A DNA stretch of 64,000 nt from Spiribacter salinus M19-40 (GTDB taxonomy: Bacteria; Pseudomonadota; Gammaproteobacteria; Nitrococcales; Nitrococcaceae): assembly GCF_000319575.2 (NCBI RefSeq), contig NC_021291.1:186001-250000 (forward strand), in the 5' to 3' direction. Under the pieces are notes generated by a model. It had not been told where the DNA came from, did no database searches, and saw only the letters and a list, made by a program, of their open reading frames with translations. The translations under genes were made by a program, and so were the position numbers. Positions 1 to 8,479 of the stretch are shown piece after piece (position 1 is the stretch's first letter; every line of letters starts with the position of its first letter).

Positions 1-865
1 TGTCCGACTGGCTGACGTACACGTGCACGGCGTTCGACATCACCACCGTGTCGAGGACGGGCTTGAGCGGTTCGGAGACCAGCGCCTGCAGGGGGTGGCT
101 CTCAATCGGTAGCCGGAAGCCGGCCATATCGGCGAGCACACCGGCATGACCGGCAACCACGACACCGACGCGGTCGGCATCGATCGGCCCGCGGTTGGTG
201 TCAACACCGGTCACGGCGCCGTTTTCCTGGCGCACGCCGGTGACCTCGCAGTTCTCGATGATATCAACCCCGAGGGCATCGGCCGCTCTCGCGAAACCCC
301 AGGCCACAGCGTCATGCCGGGCGATACCTGCTCGTGGCTGCCACGATGCGCCCATGACGGGATACCGGCTGGTGGGGGAGGTATTGATGAACGGGACCAG
401 GCGCTTTACACCGGCGGTGTCGAGGACTTCGCCGTCAACACCATTGAGCCGATTGGCATTCACGCGGCGCCGGATATCGCGCATGTCCTGCAGGGTATGG
501 CCGAGGTTGAGCACCCCGCGCTGGCTGAACATGACGTTGTAGTTAATGTCCTGGGACAGGCCTTCCCATAGTTGCAGCGATTTGTCGTACAGCGCCGCGG
601 AGGCATCCCAGAGATAGTTGGAGCGCACAATGGTGGTGTTGCGCCCGGTGTTGCCGCCACCGATCCAGCCCTTTTCGAGCACGGCGATGTCACGAATGCC
701 GTGGACCTTGGCCAGGTAATACGCAGTGGCCAATCCGTGCCCGCCGCCGCCGACAATAATCACCTGATAGCGGCGGCGCGGCTCGGCGTCACGCCAGGCC
801 GGTTTCCAGTCCCGGTGGCCGCTCAAGGCATGTCGGGCAAGGCTGAATACGGAATAGTGCTGCAT
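1..865 (-). CDS. soxB: Sarcosine oxidase beta subunit, N-terminal part (runs off the left edge)
   Basis: FAD-dependent subunit of heterotetrameric sarcosine oxidase, which oxidatively demethylates sarcosine to glycine and passes the methyl group to tetrahydrofolate. The reading begins [14 protein letters not shown], the usual soxB N-terminus, and has a dinucleotide-binding loop ([18 protein letters not shown]) near residues 35-52 followed by [17 protein letters not shown], where FAD is normally attached in this family. About 288 residues are present; the C-terminal part and any soxD/A/G partners lie outside the window. The start is the ATG at 865-863. No strong ribosome site is visible; a small inverted repeat abuts the start instead. 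Family identity is secure. Confidence 0.93.
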   Translation of the reverse strand, partial: MQHYSVFSLARHALSGHRDWKPAWRDAEPRRRYQVIIVGGGGHGLATAYYLAKVHGIRDIAVLEKGWIGGGNTGRNTTIVRSNYLWDASAALYDKSLQLWEGLSQDINYNVMFSQRGVLNLGHTLQDMRDIRRRVNANRLNGVDGEVLDTAGVKRLVPFINTSPTSRYPVMGASWQPRAGIARHDAVAWGFARAADALGVDIIENCEVTGVRQENGAVTGVDTNRGPIDADRVGVVVAGHAGVLADMAGFRLPIESHPLQALVSEPLKPVLDTVVMSNAVHVYVSQSD

Positions 866-869
866 GATT

Positions 870-883
870 TGCACGGTAGTGCA
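870..883. repeat. 14-bp inverted repeat TGCAC-GGTA-GTGCA abutting the soxB start
   Basis: Perfect 5-bp arms with a 4-base spacer, five bases upstream of the soxB ATG. It could be a repressor operator or an RNA hairpin that affects soxB translation. A second small inverted repeat (GAGGC-TATT-GCCTC, 894-907) lies beside it in the 190-bp region between the divergent genes. No convincing sigma-70 promoter was identified here by eye. Confidence 0.35.
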
Positions 884-1056
884 GGCCCCCTATGAGGCTA
901 TTGCCTCGGCGACGTGCAATTGCGCGATGGCGACACGCGTCTCGGTGGTGGCGTACTCGGGCAACTGCCCGTCGCCTGCAGGGCGCCGATATGGCTCATC
1001 CGCCGTTAGCCTCATGACCAACAGCGACGCCAGTCCGCAGATCGGAGAGACACACC

Positions 1057-1902
1057 ATGGCGACGACGACAGGCTATGAGGCGCTGGCCACGCCGCGCTT
1101 CGAGCTCATTCCGATTCGCGGGATGCTGGATGCGGCGGGGCATTTGCCGGTCGGCTCGGTGATCAACGTCACCTGCTCACCCAAGCACGGGCTTGAGCGC
1201 ACGTTGGACGCCGCGCAGGCGCTAGCCGGCCTGGGCCACCGGCCCATCCCGCATATTGCCGCGCGCCTCGTACGCGACCAGGCGCATCTTGACCGTTTGC
1301 TTGATCAGCTGGCGCAAGCGGGCATGAATGAGGTGTTTGTGGTGGGTGGCGATGCTGCCAAGCCAGCCGGCGATTTTGATGGCGCGGCGCCGCTACTGGA
1401 GCGAATGGCCAACGCGCCCCAGCGGCCATCAATCATTGGTCTGCCCGCCTACCCGGAAGGCCACGCCATTATTAGCGATGACGCCCTGGCCACTGCGCTG
1501 GCGGCAAAGCGCGAGTTTGGTGACTACCTGGTCACCCAGATCTGCTTTGACCCGGCGCGCATTCGCACCTGGCTGGGGGAGATCGCTGCAGGCGGGACGC
1601 ATTTGCCGGTGTATATCGGTTTGCCTGGGGTGATGGACCCCAAGCAGCTCTTGTCGATATCGCTGCGCATCGGCATCGGGACCTCGCTGCGCGTGCTGCG
1701 CCGTAACCAGGGGATGACCGATCAGATGCTGGGGGGCGCGTATGTGCCAGACGCACTGGTTAAAAACCTGCTGCCGTTATTCGAGGTAACGGGCGAGGTG
1801 CCTTTGGCCGGGTTTCATCTGAACACCTTCAATTTGGTGCCGCCCCTGCTCAGCTGGCAGGCGCGGATGCTGGATGAACTCACCGTCACCGAGGCGGGTT
1901 AG
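1057..1902 (+). CDS. Methylenetetrahydrofolate reductase-like flavoprotein
   Basis: A 281-residue MetF/MTHFR-fold protein. The barrel motifs are recognisable but divergent: FELIPI where MetF has FEFFPP, INVTCSPKHG near residue 38, a VVGGDAAKP segment at the NxLxLRGD position, YPEGH near residue 128, and YLVTQICFD near 153. It is transcribed divergently from sarcosine oxidase, whose product is 5,10-methylene-THF, so a role in handling the released one-carbon unit is plausible but inferred. It is shorter and more divergent than true MetF. Its stop overlaps the stop of the convergent LysE gene by 4 bp. Confidence 0.75.
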   Translation: MATTTGYEALATPRFELIPIRGMLDAAGHLPVGSVINVTCSPKHGLERTLDAAQALAGLGHRPIPHIAARLVRDQAHLDRLLDQLAQAGMNEVFVVGGDAAKPAGDFDGAAPLLERMANAPQRPSIIGLPAYPEGHAIISDDALATALAAKREFGDYLVTQICFDPARIRTWLGEIAAGGTHLPVYIGLPGVMDPKQLLSISLRIGIGTSLRVLRRNQGMTDQMLGGAYVPDALVKNLLPLFEVTGEVPLAGFHLNTFNLVPPLLSWQARMLDELTVTEAG

Positions 1903-2576
1903 CGCAATCGGGCCTCAGCTGCGATGGCGAGGTCAATGGCCATCACCAGTGCAAACCCGAGAAACGCGAGACCGGCCAGGCGCTCAATCCAGTGTTGATG
2001 GCGCTGGAGGCTGACCAGCATGCCCGTGGACGCGGTCAGCAGGCTCACCGTGGAGAACCACACCAGGCCGCATACTCCCACGAGCGTCACGGCCACGGTA
2101 AGCACCCACGGGGGTGTCTGGGGGCGAATCGCGGTGCCGAAGATGCTGGCAAAGAAAATGATCGCCTTCGGGTTGGTGAGATTGACGATTAATCCCAGCA
2201 AGACGGGATTGCGCTCGCGGCCCCCGGGGCGCTCAGTGGTTTGCTCGGGGGTGCTGTGATCGAACCCGGGCGCCGGTGTCCGGAGCAGGCCGATCCCCAG
2301 AAAAGATAAAAATCCGGCGCCAGCCAGCCGGACGATCACCTCAAGCCATTCCAGGCGGGCAAACAGGATCGAGAGCCCCGCTGCACTCAGGCCGGCGTAG
2401 GCCGTAATGCCAAGGCTGACACCCAGTGCGGTGAGGATGCCGGCCCGTGGGCCGCGCGCCACCGTATTGCGCACAACCGCGACAAAATCCGGCCCGGGCA
2501 GCAGCAGGGCTGGAGAGAAAACCGCGAAAATGCCAAGCAGTGGAAGCAGGTTTTGCATCGCGGCGAAGCATGACAC
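1899..2576 (-). CDS. LysE/RhtB-family amino-acid exporter
   Basis: A 225-residue inner-membrane protein with the family's layout: about six hydrophobic segments and the PGPDFVAVVRNTVARGPRAGI signature after the first helix. Members export amino acids or related small molecules; the substrate cannot be read from sequence. A second possible start, Met-7 (at 2558), would place the first helix right at the N-terminus. Neither start has a clear ribosome site. It converges on the MTHFR-like gene with a 4-bp overlap. Confidence 0.85.
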   Translation of the reverse strand: MSCFAAMQNLLPLLGIFAVFSPALLLPGPDFVAVVRNTVARGPRAGILTALGVSLGITAYAGLSAAGLSILFARLEWLEVIVRLAGAGFLSFLGIGLLRTPAPGFDHSTPEQTTERPGGRERNPVLLGLIVNLTNPKAIIFFASIFGTAIRPQTPPWVLTVAVTLVGVCGLVWFSTVSLLTASTGMLVSLQRHQHWIERLAGLAFLGFALVMAIDLAIAAEARLR

Positions 2577-2630
2577 GGACGGTGTGACTGGCGCGATCCT
2601 TTACACTTTGCCCTGAATTCGCTGCGCGGA

Positions 2631-3704
2631 GTGACGATGTCATCGTCTCGTCGATCACGCTGGTTGTTGCTCTCCGCCTATCAGGCAGACAGCCATGCCT
2701 ACTGGGCAGCGTGGCTGCCGCGTGCCTTTCCGGCCATCGATTGGCGGGTGCTGACGCTGCCGGGTCGACATTTCAAATGGCGTATTCGTGGCAACCCGCT
2801 GTCCTGGCTGGGTGAAATTGAGGCGGCGAGTCGAGACATTGATGGCATCATCGCGACCTCCATGGTGGATCTGGCCACGCTGCGCGGCCTATGTCCTGCC
2901 CTCGCCCGCGTCCCCAATATCTATTATTTTCACGAAAACCAGTTCGCCTATCCGGTTGGCCCGCAGCAGACGCCGTCAGTGGAGCCCCAGCTGGTGCAGC
3001 TTTACGGCGCGCTGGCGGCCGATCAGATCGTCTTTAACTCACGCTGGAATGCCCAAAGCTTCCTGACTGGGGTGGATGAGCTGCTGCAGCGTATGCCCGA
3101 TGCGGTACCCGGCGGTCTTCGTGCGCGCCTTGAGCCCCGGATACAGGTGCTGCCCGTGCCGGTAGAGCCTGTCATATCGCCTGAGGCCTCGCCGCGGGAC
3201 CCTCGGCTCATTGTCTGGAACCATCGCTGGGAATATGACAAGGCACCGGCGTTTTTTGCAGCCGCTATGCATCGGCTGGCCGAACAGGGCGTGATGTTTC
3301 GTTTGGCGCTGCTGGGTGCCAGGCCAGCCACACCACCGGCGCCTCTGACAGAGCTGGCTGAGCAGTTTCCCTCCCGGATTGTGGCGAACGGGCGCGTTGA
3401 TCGGGCGACGTATGAGGCCTTGCTCGCCCAGTCCGGGATTGCCGTGAGCACAGCGCTTCACGAGTTTCAGGGCATTGGGATGCTGGAGGCGGTGAGTGCT
3501 GGTGCGATCCCGCTGGTGCCGGATGCGCTCGTCTACCCCGAGCAGTTCGCCGCGACGTATCGATACCCGCCGGGGGATATTGAGGCGTTCATCGAGCGTA
3601 TAGCGACGTGGCTTGTGAATCCCCCTGCCTCACCCGCGATCGATCGGTGGCTGGTGCCATCGGTCAAGCCGCAGTGGGCGGCGCTGATCAACAGGTTCAG
3701 CTAG
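2631..3704 (+). CDS. DUF3524 glycosyltransferase, QTMAN/GTDC1-like (tRNA-queuosine mannosyltransferase family)
   Basis: A GT-B glycosyltransferase of about 357 residues. The N-terminal part carries the family's hallmarks: LLLSAYQADSHAYW, LPGRHFKWR and the FHENQFAYP motif near residue 100. The C-terminal part has the nucleotide-sugar-binding segment HEFQGIGMLEAVSAGAIPLVP and LVYPEQF. Animal GTDC1/QTMAN mannosylates queuosine in tRNA; that the bacterial homologue does the same is inference. Start is GTG at 2631 or, two codons on, ATG at 2637. It ends 8 bp inside the 3' end of the convergent bactofilin gene. No queuosine biosynthesis gene is nearby. Confidence 0.85.
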   Translation: MTMSSSRRSRWLLLSAYQADSHAYWAAWLPRAFPAIDWRVLTLPGRHFKWRIRGNPLSWLGEIEAASRDIDGIIATSMVDLATLRGLCPALARVPNIYYFHENQFAYPVGPQQTPSVEPQLVQLYGALAADQIVFNSRWNAQSFLTGVDELLQRMPDAVPGGLRARLEPRIQVLPVPVEPVISPEASPRDPRLIVWNHRWEYDKAPAFFAAAMHRLAEQGVMFRLALLGARPATPPAPLTELAEQFPSRIVANGRVDRATYEALLAQSGIAVSTALHEFQGIGMLEAVSAGAIPLVPDALVYPEQFAATYRYPPGDIEAFIERIATWLVNPPASPAIDRWLVPSVKPQWAALINRFS

Positions 3705-4176
3705 CGGCCGTGCCCTGGATCAAGGAGATCTCCGGGAGGTCGTCCTGACCGTTTGTCTGAGTTACCGCATCAATGCGCGCACCCGTGCCTGCACTCATGC
3801 GCCCGCAATTGATTGTGCCGTCGATACGCCCCGTCTCGGAAATGCGCAGATCGCCACAGAGCAACTCGCCGGCCATTTCTCCCGCGATGGCGACATCCTG
3901 GGCGCGGCAGTTGCCGGTGAGTGAACCCGTTCGGCCAATCACCATTTTGCGCGCGCGGACGTTGCCGTTGAGTGTGCCGTTGATGTGAACGGTACCGGGT
4001 GAGGCAATATCACCCTGGATAACCGCACCCGTGCTGACCAGGGAGGACCGCTCCGGGGCAAGGAGTTGCCCTGATGCAGTGGTTGTTTCCGGAATCACCG
4101 CTTTGTCGCTGCGTGGCCGCGCGAGGCCACGAATTCGCCCCATCAAGGACGGCCGGTTCGGGGCGCTAGTCGACAC
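3697..4176 (-). CDS. Bactofilin (159 residues), distal gene of the bactofilin-M23 operon
   Basis: Polymer-forming cytoskeletal protein. A charged, probably disordered head (residues 1-40) precedes a right-handed beta-helix core of short G/V/I-rich rungs (GAVIQGDI..GTVHINGTLNGNVRARKMVIGRTGSLTGNCRAQDVAIAGEM) and a short tail. There is no membrane segment. It overlaps the upstream M23 peptidase by 11 bp and is third in a bactofilin-peptidase-bactofilin operon, so the two proteins are very likely made together. Bactofilins recruit cell-wall enzymes and shape the cell in other bacteria. Confidence 0.92.
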   Translation of the reverse strand: MSTSAPNRPSLMGRIRGLARPRSDKAVIPETTTASGQLLAPERSSLVSTGAVIQGDIASPGTVHINGTLNGNVRARKMVIGRTGSLTGNCRAQDVAIAGEMAGELLCGDLRISETGRIDGTINCGRMSAGTGARIDAVTQTNGQDDLPEISLIQGTAAS

Positions 4177-5140
4177 GGCTGATCACCTCAAACACATCTT
4201 TCGGGTCAAGGTGCCTACCGGCAACTCGCACCTCGTAGTGCAAGTGCGCGCCATCCGTTTCACCGGTGTCGCCCATGACGCCAAGCGCATCGCCCGCCTC
4301 AACGTATTGCCCTTTTTCAACGGCAATGCTGTCCAGATGCAGATAGAACGACTCGATCGCTGAGCCATGGTTTAGGGTGACCATCTTCCCCGATTTGCCC
4401 TGCTCGCCAGCGAAGGTTACCTCCCCTGCGCCGGCAGCGAGCACGGTGGGTTGCTCCCAGGACACCAGGTCAATTCCGCGATGGGGGACGACGTGTCCGG
4501 TCAGGGGGTGCTCGCGCATTCCGAAGCCGGAGGTCAGATGGCTGCCCTTGAGCGGGTCTGCGCCCGGTAAGCGGTTAAAGAACTCCTCGACCCGGGCGAT
4601 CTCATGCAGATTTTTCGCTGTGCGGGAATCGACGTGTTGCCCAAGGACTTGTCCGACCCCTTCGGTGCGAGAGGCGAGACCACCAGTGCCGGTGGTCGCG
4701 GCGCCCGCCCGGACAACGGTTGGGGTGTTGGTGCCGAGCTCGCCAAGTCGGGTCGACAGCTCGCCATGATGCTCGGCGACAATATCGCGCGTGAACTCCG
4801 TGTAGAGCGCCAGCGCCCGCTCCATGGAGTCGCGTTCCGCCTCAATGCTGGCGTATTGATCACTCGCAACAATTTCTTCAATTTCCCGATGAAAGACATC
4901 GAGGATGACGACGCCGAGTCCACAGACCAGCGCGACGACCATGGATTGGTAAAAGCGGGCTTGCCATTTCAGGTGTTTTTTCTGCTTTGCAAGGAAGCGA
5001 TCCACTTCCTCACCGCTCACGCGAATGTGAACGCTGCCCTCATCGGTGGGTACGATGATCTCGCTGGCGCGCTCATCCGACAGATTGGCGCGAATCTGTT
5101 TGAGCCAGTCGTTCGCACGTCTGTTAGTGCGAAATGGCAT
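4166..5140 (-). CDS. Membrane-anchored M23 peptidoglycan endopeptidase, bactofilin partner
   Basis: A 324-residue protein with a charged N-terminal region of about 65 residues, one transmembrane helix at about 68-85 (SMVVALVCGLGVVIL), a helical linker and a C-terminal LytM domain. The metal-site motifs are intact: HRGID (HxxxD), YLHLDSI and HLHYEV. The topology puts the N-terminus in the cytoplasm and the peptidase in the periplasm. The gene lies between two bactofilins, overlapping them by 17 and 11 bp. By comparison with bactofilin-linked M23 enzymes such as Hyphomonas LmdC, its cytoplasmic tail is a likely contact point for the filaments (inference). Confidence 0.92.
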   Translation of the reverse strand: MPFRTNRRANDWLKQIRANLSDERASEIIVPTDEGSVHIRVSGEEVDRFLAKQKKHLKWQARFYQSMVVALVCGLGVVILDVFHREIEEIVASDQYASIEAERDSMERALALYTEFTRDIVAEHHGELSTRLGELGTNTPTVVRAGAATTGTGGLASRTEGVGQVLGQHVDSRTAKNLHEIARVEEFFNRLPGADPLKGSHLTSGFGMREHPLTGHVVPHRGIDLVSWEQPTVLAAGAGEVTFAGEQGKSGKMVTLNHGSAIESFYLHLDSIAVEKGQYVEAGDALGVMGDTGETDGAHLHYEVRVAGRHLDPKDVFEVISRVD

Positions 5141-5492
5141 CGGGAACAGGCGCAGAGGAAGCTTCGGTGAGCTTCGCTTCGATTTGCGCGCCAGCCTCTA
5201 TCTGGATTGACCCGTACTCGATGATACCAACGGCGCGGCTGGACTCTCTCAGTATCACTGACTCTGCGGCGACTTCGCTTGAAATCTCGCCTTCGACCAC
5301 CAGCCGAGCCGCCGACAGGCTGCCGGTTAGCTTGCCGTTGGGGCCGATGTGGATGTCCTTGCACTGAACATCGCCAACGATCTCGCCTTCCAGTTCGATG
5401 TCACCAGGGACGACGAGCTGGCTGGCCAGCTTCACCACCACCCCATCACCGACAGTCAGTGCACCGGGTTCACTCTCGTTCATGGAGGTCAT
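5124..5492 (-). CDS. Bactofilin (122 residues), first gene of the operon
   Basis: Second bactofilin, shorter than the distal copy, with very little head or tail. Repeating beta-helix rungs run through most of it (QLVVPGDIELEGEIVGDVQCKDIHIGPNGKLTGSL..). The two bactofilins are clearly diverged in sequence, so this is not a recent tandem duplication. Its 3' end overlaps the M23 start by 17 bp. Start is the ATG at 5492, with a second ATG three codons later. It lies 100 bp downstream of tRNA-Phe on the same strand and could be co-transcribed with it; I saw no terminator in the gap. Confidence 0.92.
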   Translation of the reverse strand: MTSMNESEPGALTVGDGVVVKLASQLVVPGDIELEGEIVGDVQCKDIHIGPNGKLTGSLSAARLVVEGEISSEVAAESVILRESSRAVGIIEYGSIQIEAGAQIEAKLTEASSAPVPDAISH

Positions 5493-5592
5493 TGAGCGTT
5501 GCCGTACGTCGACAGTACTTCACCATGGACCAAGTGACACCGCCATACCGCCTGTTGGGGATAATCGGGAGCCGGCGAGGAGTACTAGAAAA

Positions 5593-5668
5593 TGGTGGCC
5601 AGGGAGAGATTTGAACTCCCGACACGGCGATTTTCAGTCGCCTGCTCTACCAACTGAGCTACCTGGCC
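5593..5668 (-). tRNA. tRNA-Phe (GAA)
   Basis: A full cloverleaf can be drawn on the minus strand: acceptor GGCCAGG/CCTGGCC, D-arm GCTC..GAGC, anticodon stem GGCGA/TCGCC with loop CTGAAAA giving anticodon GAA, and T-arm with GTTCAAATC. CCA is encoded. Length is 76 nt. Confidence 0.97.
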
Positions 5669-5680
5669 GCCAAGCGCTGT

Positions 5681-5709
5681 ATTCAACCCGATGCCGGGGT
5701 TCGGGTCAA
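5681..5709 (-). promoter_or_regulatory. Sigma-70-type promoter for tRNA-Phe
   Basis: On the minus strand TTGACC (5709-5704) and TTGAAT (5686-5681) are 17 bp apart, placing a transcription start a few bases before the tRNA 5' end at 5668. The -10 matches the consensus at 4 of 6 positions. Position relative to the tRNA is the main support. Confidence 0.55.
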
Positions 5710-5838
5710 GGCATCGCGGGCGTTTGGCGGCGCTGTACCCAGCTTAGGGTATTCGGGGTTTCGCATAGGTGTGCGATCTTTGCGGACTAGCTGAAGTACA
5801 GTAGTCCCGTAACCCTCAGTCCCGCAGAAGGTAGACCA

Positions 5839-7308
5839 TTGGCCGATTTTGTTGATGCCGGAACGCTGGTTCTGATGCTGTCGCTGGGCACGATGGCCTT
5901 TGGCGCTGTCGTGCTGGTCGCCGGTAATGCCGGCGATCTGGCGACTCGTCTTTGGTCAGCTGGGTTTCTGATGGGTGGCGGTGGCGTTCTGCTTCTGTTG
6001 TTGCGTGGCCAGATCCCGAGTGTTGTCAGCATCCAGGTCGGCAATACCATCATGCTTGGCGGCGTGGCCTGCATGCTCTGCGCTTTGGCGGTCTACACGC
6101 AGCGTCCGCGGATGCTGCGTGTCGTCGCGTTGTGGTTTCTTGGCAGTGTGGTGCTGTTCAATGTGGCGGCTAGCCCGCCGATTCTTGCGCCGCTTCATGC
6201 TCGGGTCTTGATCATTGCCGGGGTGGTATCGCTGAGTCAGCTACTTGCGGTGATTATCCTCTCGGCTGTTCAGTTTCAGACGACGCGGCTTTTGAATGTG
6301 TTGCGTTTTTCCCATGCGGCGCTGGGTGTGGCCTTCGCCGCTCGATTTCTCTTCATCCTCCAGACACACACGGCTTCCGATTACCTCGGGCCCTATCCGT
6401 TCATCGGCTCCAGTATTCCTAACGGACTGTTCTTTATGGCGGCGATTTTTATCGCGTTCGTTCAGGGGCCGACGTTTATGATGCTGAAAAAGGAACAGGC
6501 CGATAAAGAAGCCTTTGAGGCTCGTAAGCAACTGGCAGATGAGGTCGCCTCGCGGTGGGCCGAGCGGCGCTTGCAAGCAGCGCGTCTGGATGACGCGCGG
6601 GCGGGAACGATCGAGCATTTCGCACGCGGGGTCGCACACGACGCCAATAACATCATCGGCGTGCTTCAGTTGGGTTATGGACAGATCATTGACCAGGTTA
6701 GACGGCGTCAGAAGGTGGGTGCTGAGGCGCTAAAGCGCATGGAGACAGCGCTGAATCAGGCTCGGATTACGACATCGGGTTTGATGGCGCTGGGTGGTAA
6801 GGAGCCGCCGCCGCTGGCGGATGTCTGCATCGAGACCGTCGTCGACGAGGTTGCGTCGATGCTGGAGTCAACGCTACCCACCAACATTCGCCTGGAGCTA
6901 GCAACCGAGCCTGGGCTGCTCGCTTATACGCACCGGGGGTTTCTGATTTCCGCGCTTTTCAATCTGGCCTCTAATGCGCGGGATGCCATGCCGCGAGGTG
7001 GGGTGTTGCGGTTGACTACCCAGCACCGCGATCGGCTGCCCGAAGGGGCGGTCAGGATTGGTACACCGTTAAGCGGGTCGGTTGTTGATATTGCGATCAC
7101 CGATCAAGGCGCCGGAATAGAACCTGAGGCACTGGGTCGACTGTTTCGACCGATGTTCACTACAAAAGAACATCACGATGGTCATGGTTACGGGCTCTAC
7201 ATGGTGCAGGGTGTCGTCGATCGAACGGGCGCGGCACTGGTGGTGGAGACCGCCCTTGGGCAGGGCACAACGATGCATTTTCTTATCAGGGAGATAAAAC
7301 GGGGATGA
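5839..7308 (+). CDS. Membrane sensor histidine kinase
   Basis: A 489-residue kinase starting at TTG 5839 (AAGG lies 7 nt upstream). Residues 1-215 form about seven hydrophobic segments with little periplasmic sequence, so the stimulus is probably sensed in or near the membrane. A short helical linker leads to a phosphoacceptor motif FARGVAHDANN (His-267), then an HATPase domain with N-box LFNLASNARDAM and G-boxes DQGAGIE and HGYGLYMV. The stop overlaps the start of the response regulator (ATGATG), which makes a cognate pair near certain. The stimulus is unknown. Confidence 0.9.
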   Translation: MADFVDAGTLVLMLSLGTMAFGAVVLVAGNAGDLATRLWSAGFLMGGGGVLLLLLRGQIPSVVSIQVGNTIMLGGVACMLCALAVYTQRPRMLRVVALWFLGSVVLFNVAASPPILAPLHARVLIIAGVVSLSQLLAVIILSAVQFQTTRLLNVLRFSHAALGVAFAARFLFILQTHTASDYLGPYPFIGSSIPNGLFFMAAIFIAFVQGPTFMMLKKEQADKEAFEARKQLADEVASRWAERRLQAARLDDARAGTIEHFARGVAHDANNIIGVLQLGYGQIIDQVRRRQKVGAEALKRMETALNQARITTSGLMALGGKEPPPLADVCIETVVDEVASMLESTLPTNIRLELATEPGLLAYTHRGFLISALFNLASNARDAMPRGGVLRLTTQHRDRLPEGAVRIGTPLSGSVVDIAITDQGAGIEPEALGRLFRPMFTTKEHHDGHGYGLYMVQGVVDRTGAALVVETALGQGTTMHFLIREIKRG

Positions 7309-7928
7309 TGGACGGAACAGAGAGTCTGGGTGCGGTCATTGTTGAGGACGAGCGGATGTTCTCCGAGATGCTGGCGCGGTCACTGATTGATGTCTCGGGC
7401 CTCGAGCTAATGGCGCGGGCATACACAGCCGAGGACGGCAAGGCGGTCTGCGCAAGGCACCGGCCGGCGTTGCTGATTCTGGATCTGGCACTGCCGGATG
7501 GGAGTGGGCTTGATGTGCTGCGAGCGCTGGTCTCTGACCGCCCGGACGCAACCGCTATTATCCTGTCAGCGCATGCTGAGGATTTTGTGGTGCCGGGAGA
7601 GCTCAAAGATAATATTGCCGCGGTGATTAGTAAGGCGGATGCGTATGGTGCGGTTAATGACCATGTGCGTCGGCTGGTCCGTGCCTACGTGCCGAACGTG
7701 GAGGACGAAGCGGCCTTAATTGAGCGCCTGACCCCTCGGGAGCTTGAGGTCTTTAATTTGCTTGGTGAGGGCCTGACCAATCGGGGTATCGCCAAGCGAC
7801 TGAGCCGTTCTGCAACAACGGTGGCCACCCATCGCAAGATGATTGCTGTGAAGCTGCGCTGCAGTGGTGCTGCCCTGATGGCCATTGCTGCCCGCCATCG
7901 CGCTCACTACGCGAAAATACCGTCTTGA
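7305..7928 (+). CDS. NarL/FixJ-family response regulator
   Basis: 207 residues. The receiver domain (about 8-125) has the acidic pair Glu-14/Asp-15, phosphoacceptor Asp-60 (LILDLALPDGSG), Ser-88 and Lys-110 (VISKAD). The C-terminal LuxR-type helix-turn-helix begins at LTPRELEVFNLL and contains LTNRGIAKRL and TVATHRKMI. It overlaps the upstream kinase by 4 bp and is therefore its partner. It should act as a DNA-binding transcription factor; no obvious repeated target site was found nearby. Confidence 0.92.
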   Translation: MMDGTESLGAVIVEDERMFSEMLARSLIDVSGLELMARAYTAEDGKAVCARHRPALLILDLALPDGSGLDVLRALVSDRPDATAIILSAHAEDFVVPGELKDNIAAVISKADAYGAVNDHVRRLVRAYVPNVEDEAALIERLTPRELEVFNLLGEGLTNRGIAKRLSRSATTVATHRKMIAVKLRCSGAALMAIAARHRAHYAKIPS

Positions 7929-7960
7929 GGGGATAACTTCTGTGTCAACCCGGCGCGAAC

Positions 7961-8479
7961 ATGGGCCGGTTGACGTATTTGGGGTTTTGGTTCATGACGG
8001 AAGGCGCAGGCACAAGGCTGCCCAGGATGGCTGCGGTGCTTGGTGGGGCCGTCGCACGGCGAGAGTTTCGGGTTGCTTTTCAGGGCCAGGCGGAATCTCT
8101 GTGGGTGCTCTCAAGCATCGGTGAGTTACGCGGGTCACCTTATCTCTCACAACTCGACCTGTTGGTCGTTGACCTATCCAGTGATCCTCAGAGCAAGCTC
8201 GCGTTTATCCAAGGCTTTGATGCAGCCCTTGATGCGGGCATTGTTGCGCTGGTGCCGCCGGGTCTGTCGGATCTACGCAAGACCGCGTTGAAATCCGGGG
8301 TCGATCACTGCCTTGACCTGCCCGCTTGTGATGACGCGTTAAAGCGTGTGGTCAATGAGCTATGGGCGCGCGTTCAGGATGGCCGCAGCCAGCCGGAGAG
8401 CACAACTGAAGCAGCGCCCTCGGCGGCGCGAAAACTTGCCGAGCGACTCGCACGCGTCGGGCGTCACTCCTCCGGCTGA
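7961..8479 (+). CDS. Degenerate receiver-like protein (pseudo-receiver), third gene of the kinase locus
   Basis: 172 residues, not assignable by a clear motif. The order [11 protein letters not shown] (Asp-71 at the phosphoacceptor position), GIVALVPPG and GVDHCLDLP.. followed by an amphipathic helix ([11 protein letters not shown]) matches the beta-alpha rhythm of a receiver domain. However, the N-terminal acidic pair and the C-terminal lysine (normally in a KP motif) are missing. A low-complexity tail ends the protein. A later ATG at 7994 is also possible. It follows the response regulator by about 30 bp in the same direction, so it is probably co-expressed and may modulate that pathway (inference). 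Its 3' end overlaps convergent yggX by 16 bp. Confidence 0.6.
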   Translation: MGRLTYLGFWFMTEGAGTRLPRMAAVLGGAVARREFRVAFQGQAESLWVLSSIGELRGSPYLSQLDLLVVDLSSDPQSKLAFIQGFDAALDAGIVALVPPGLSDLRKTALKSGVDHCLDLPACDDALKRVVNELWARVQDGRSQPESTTEAAPSAARKLAERLARVGRHSSG

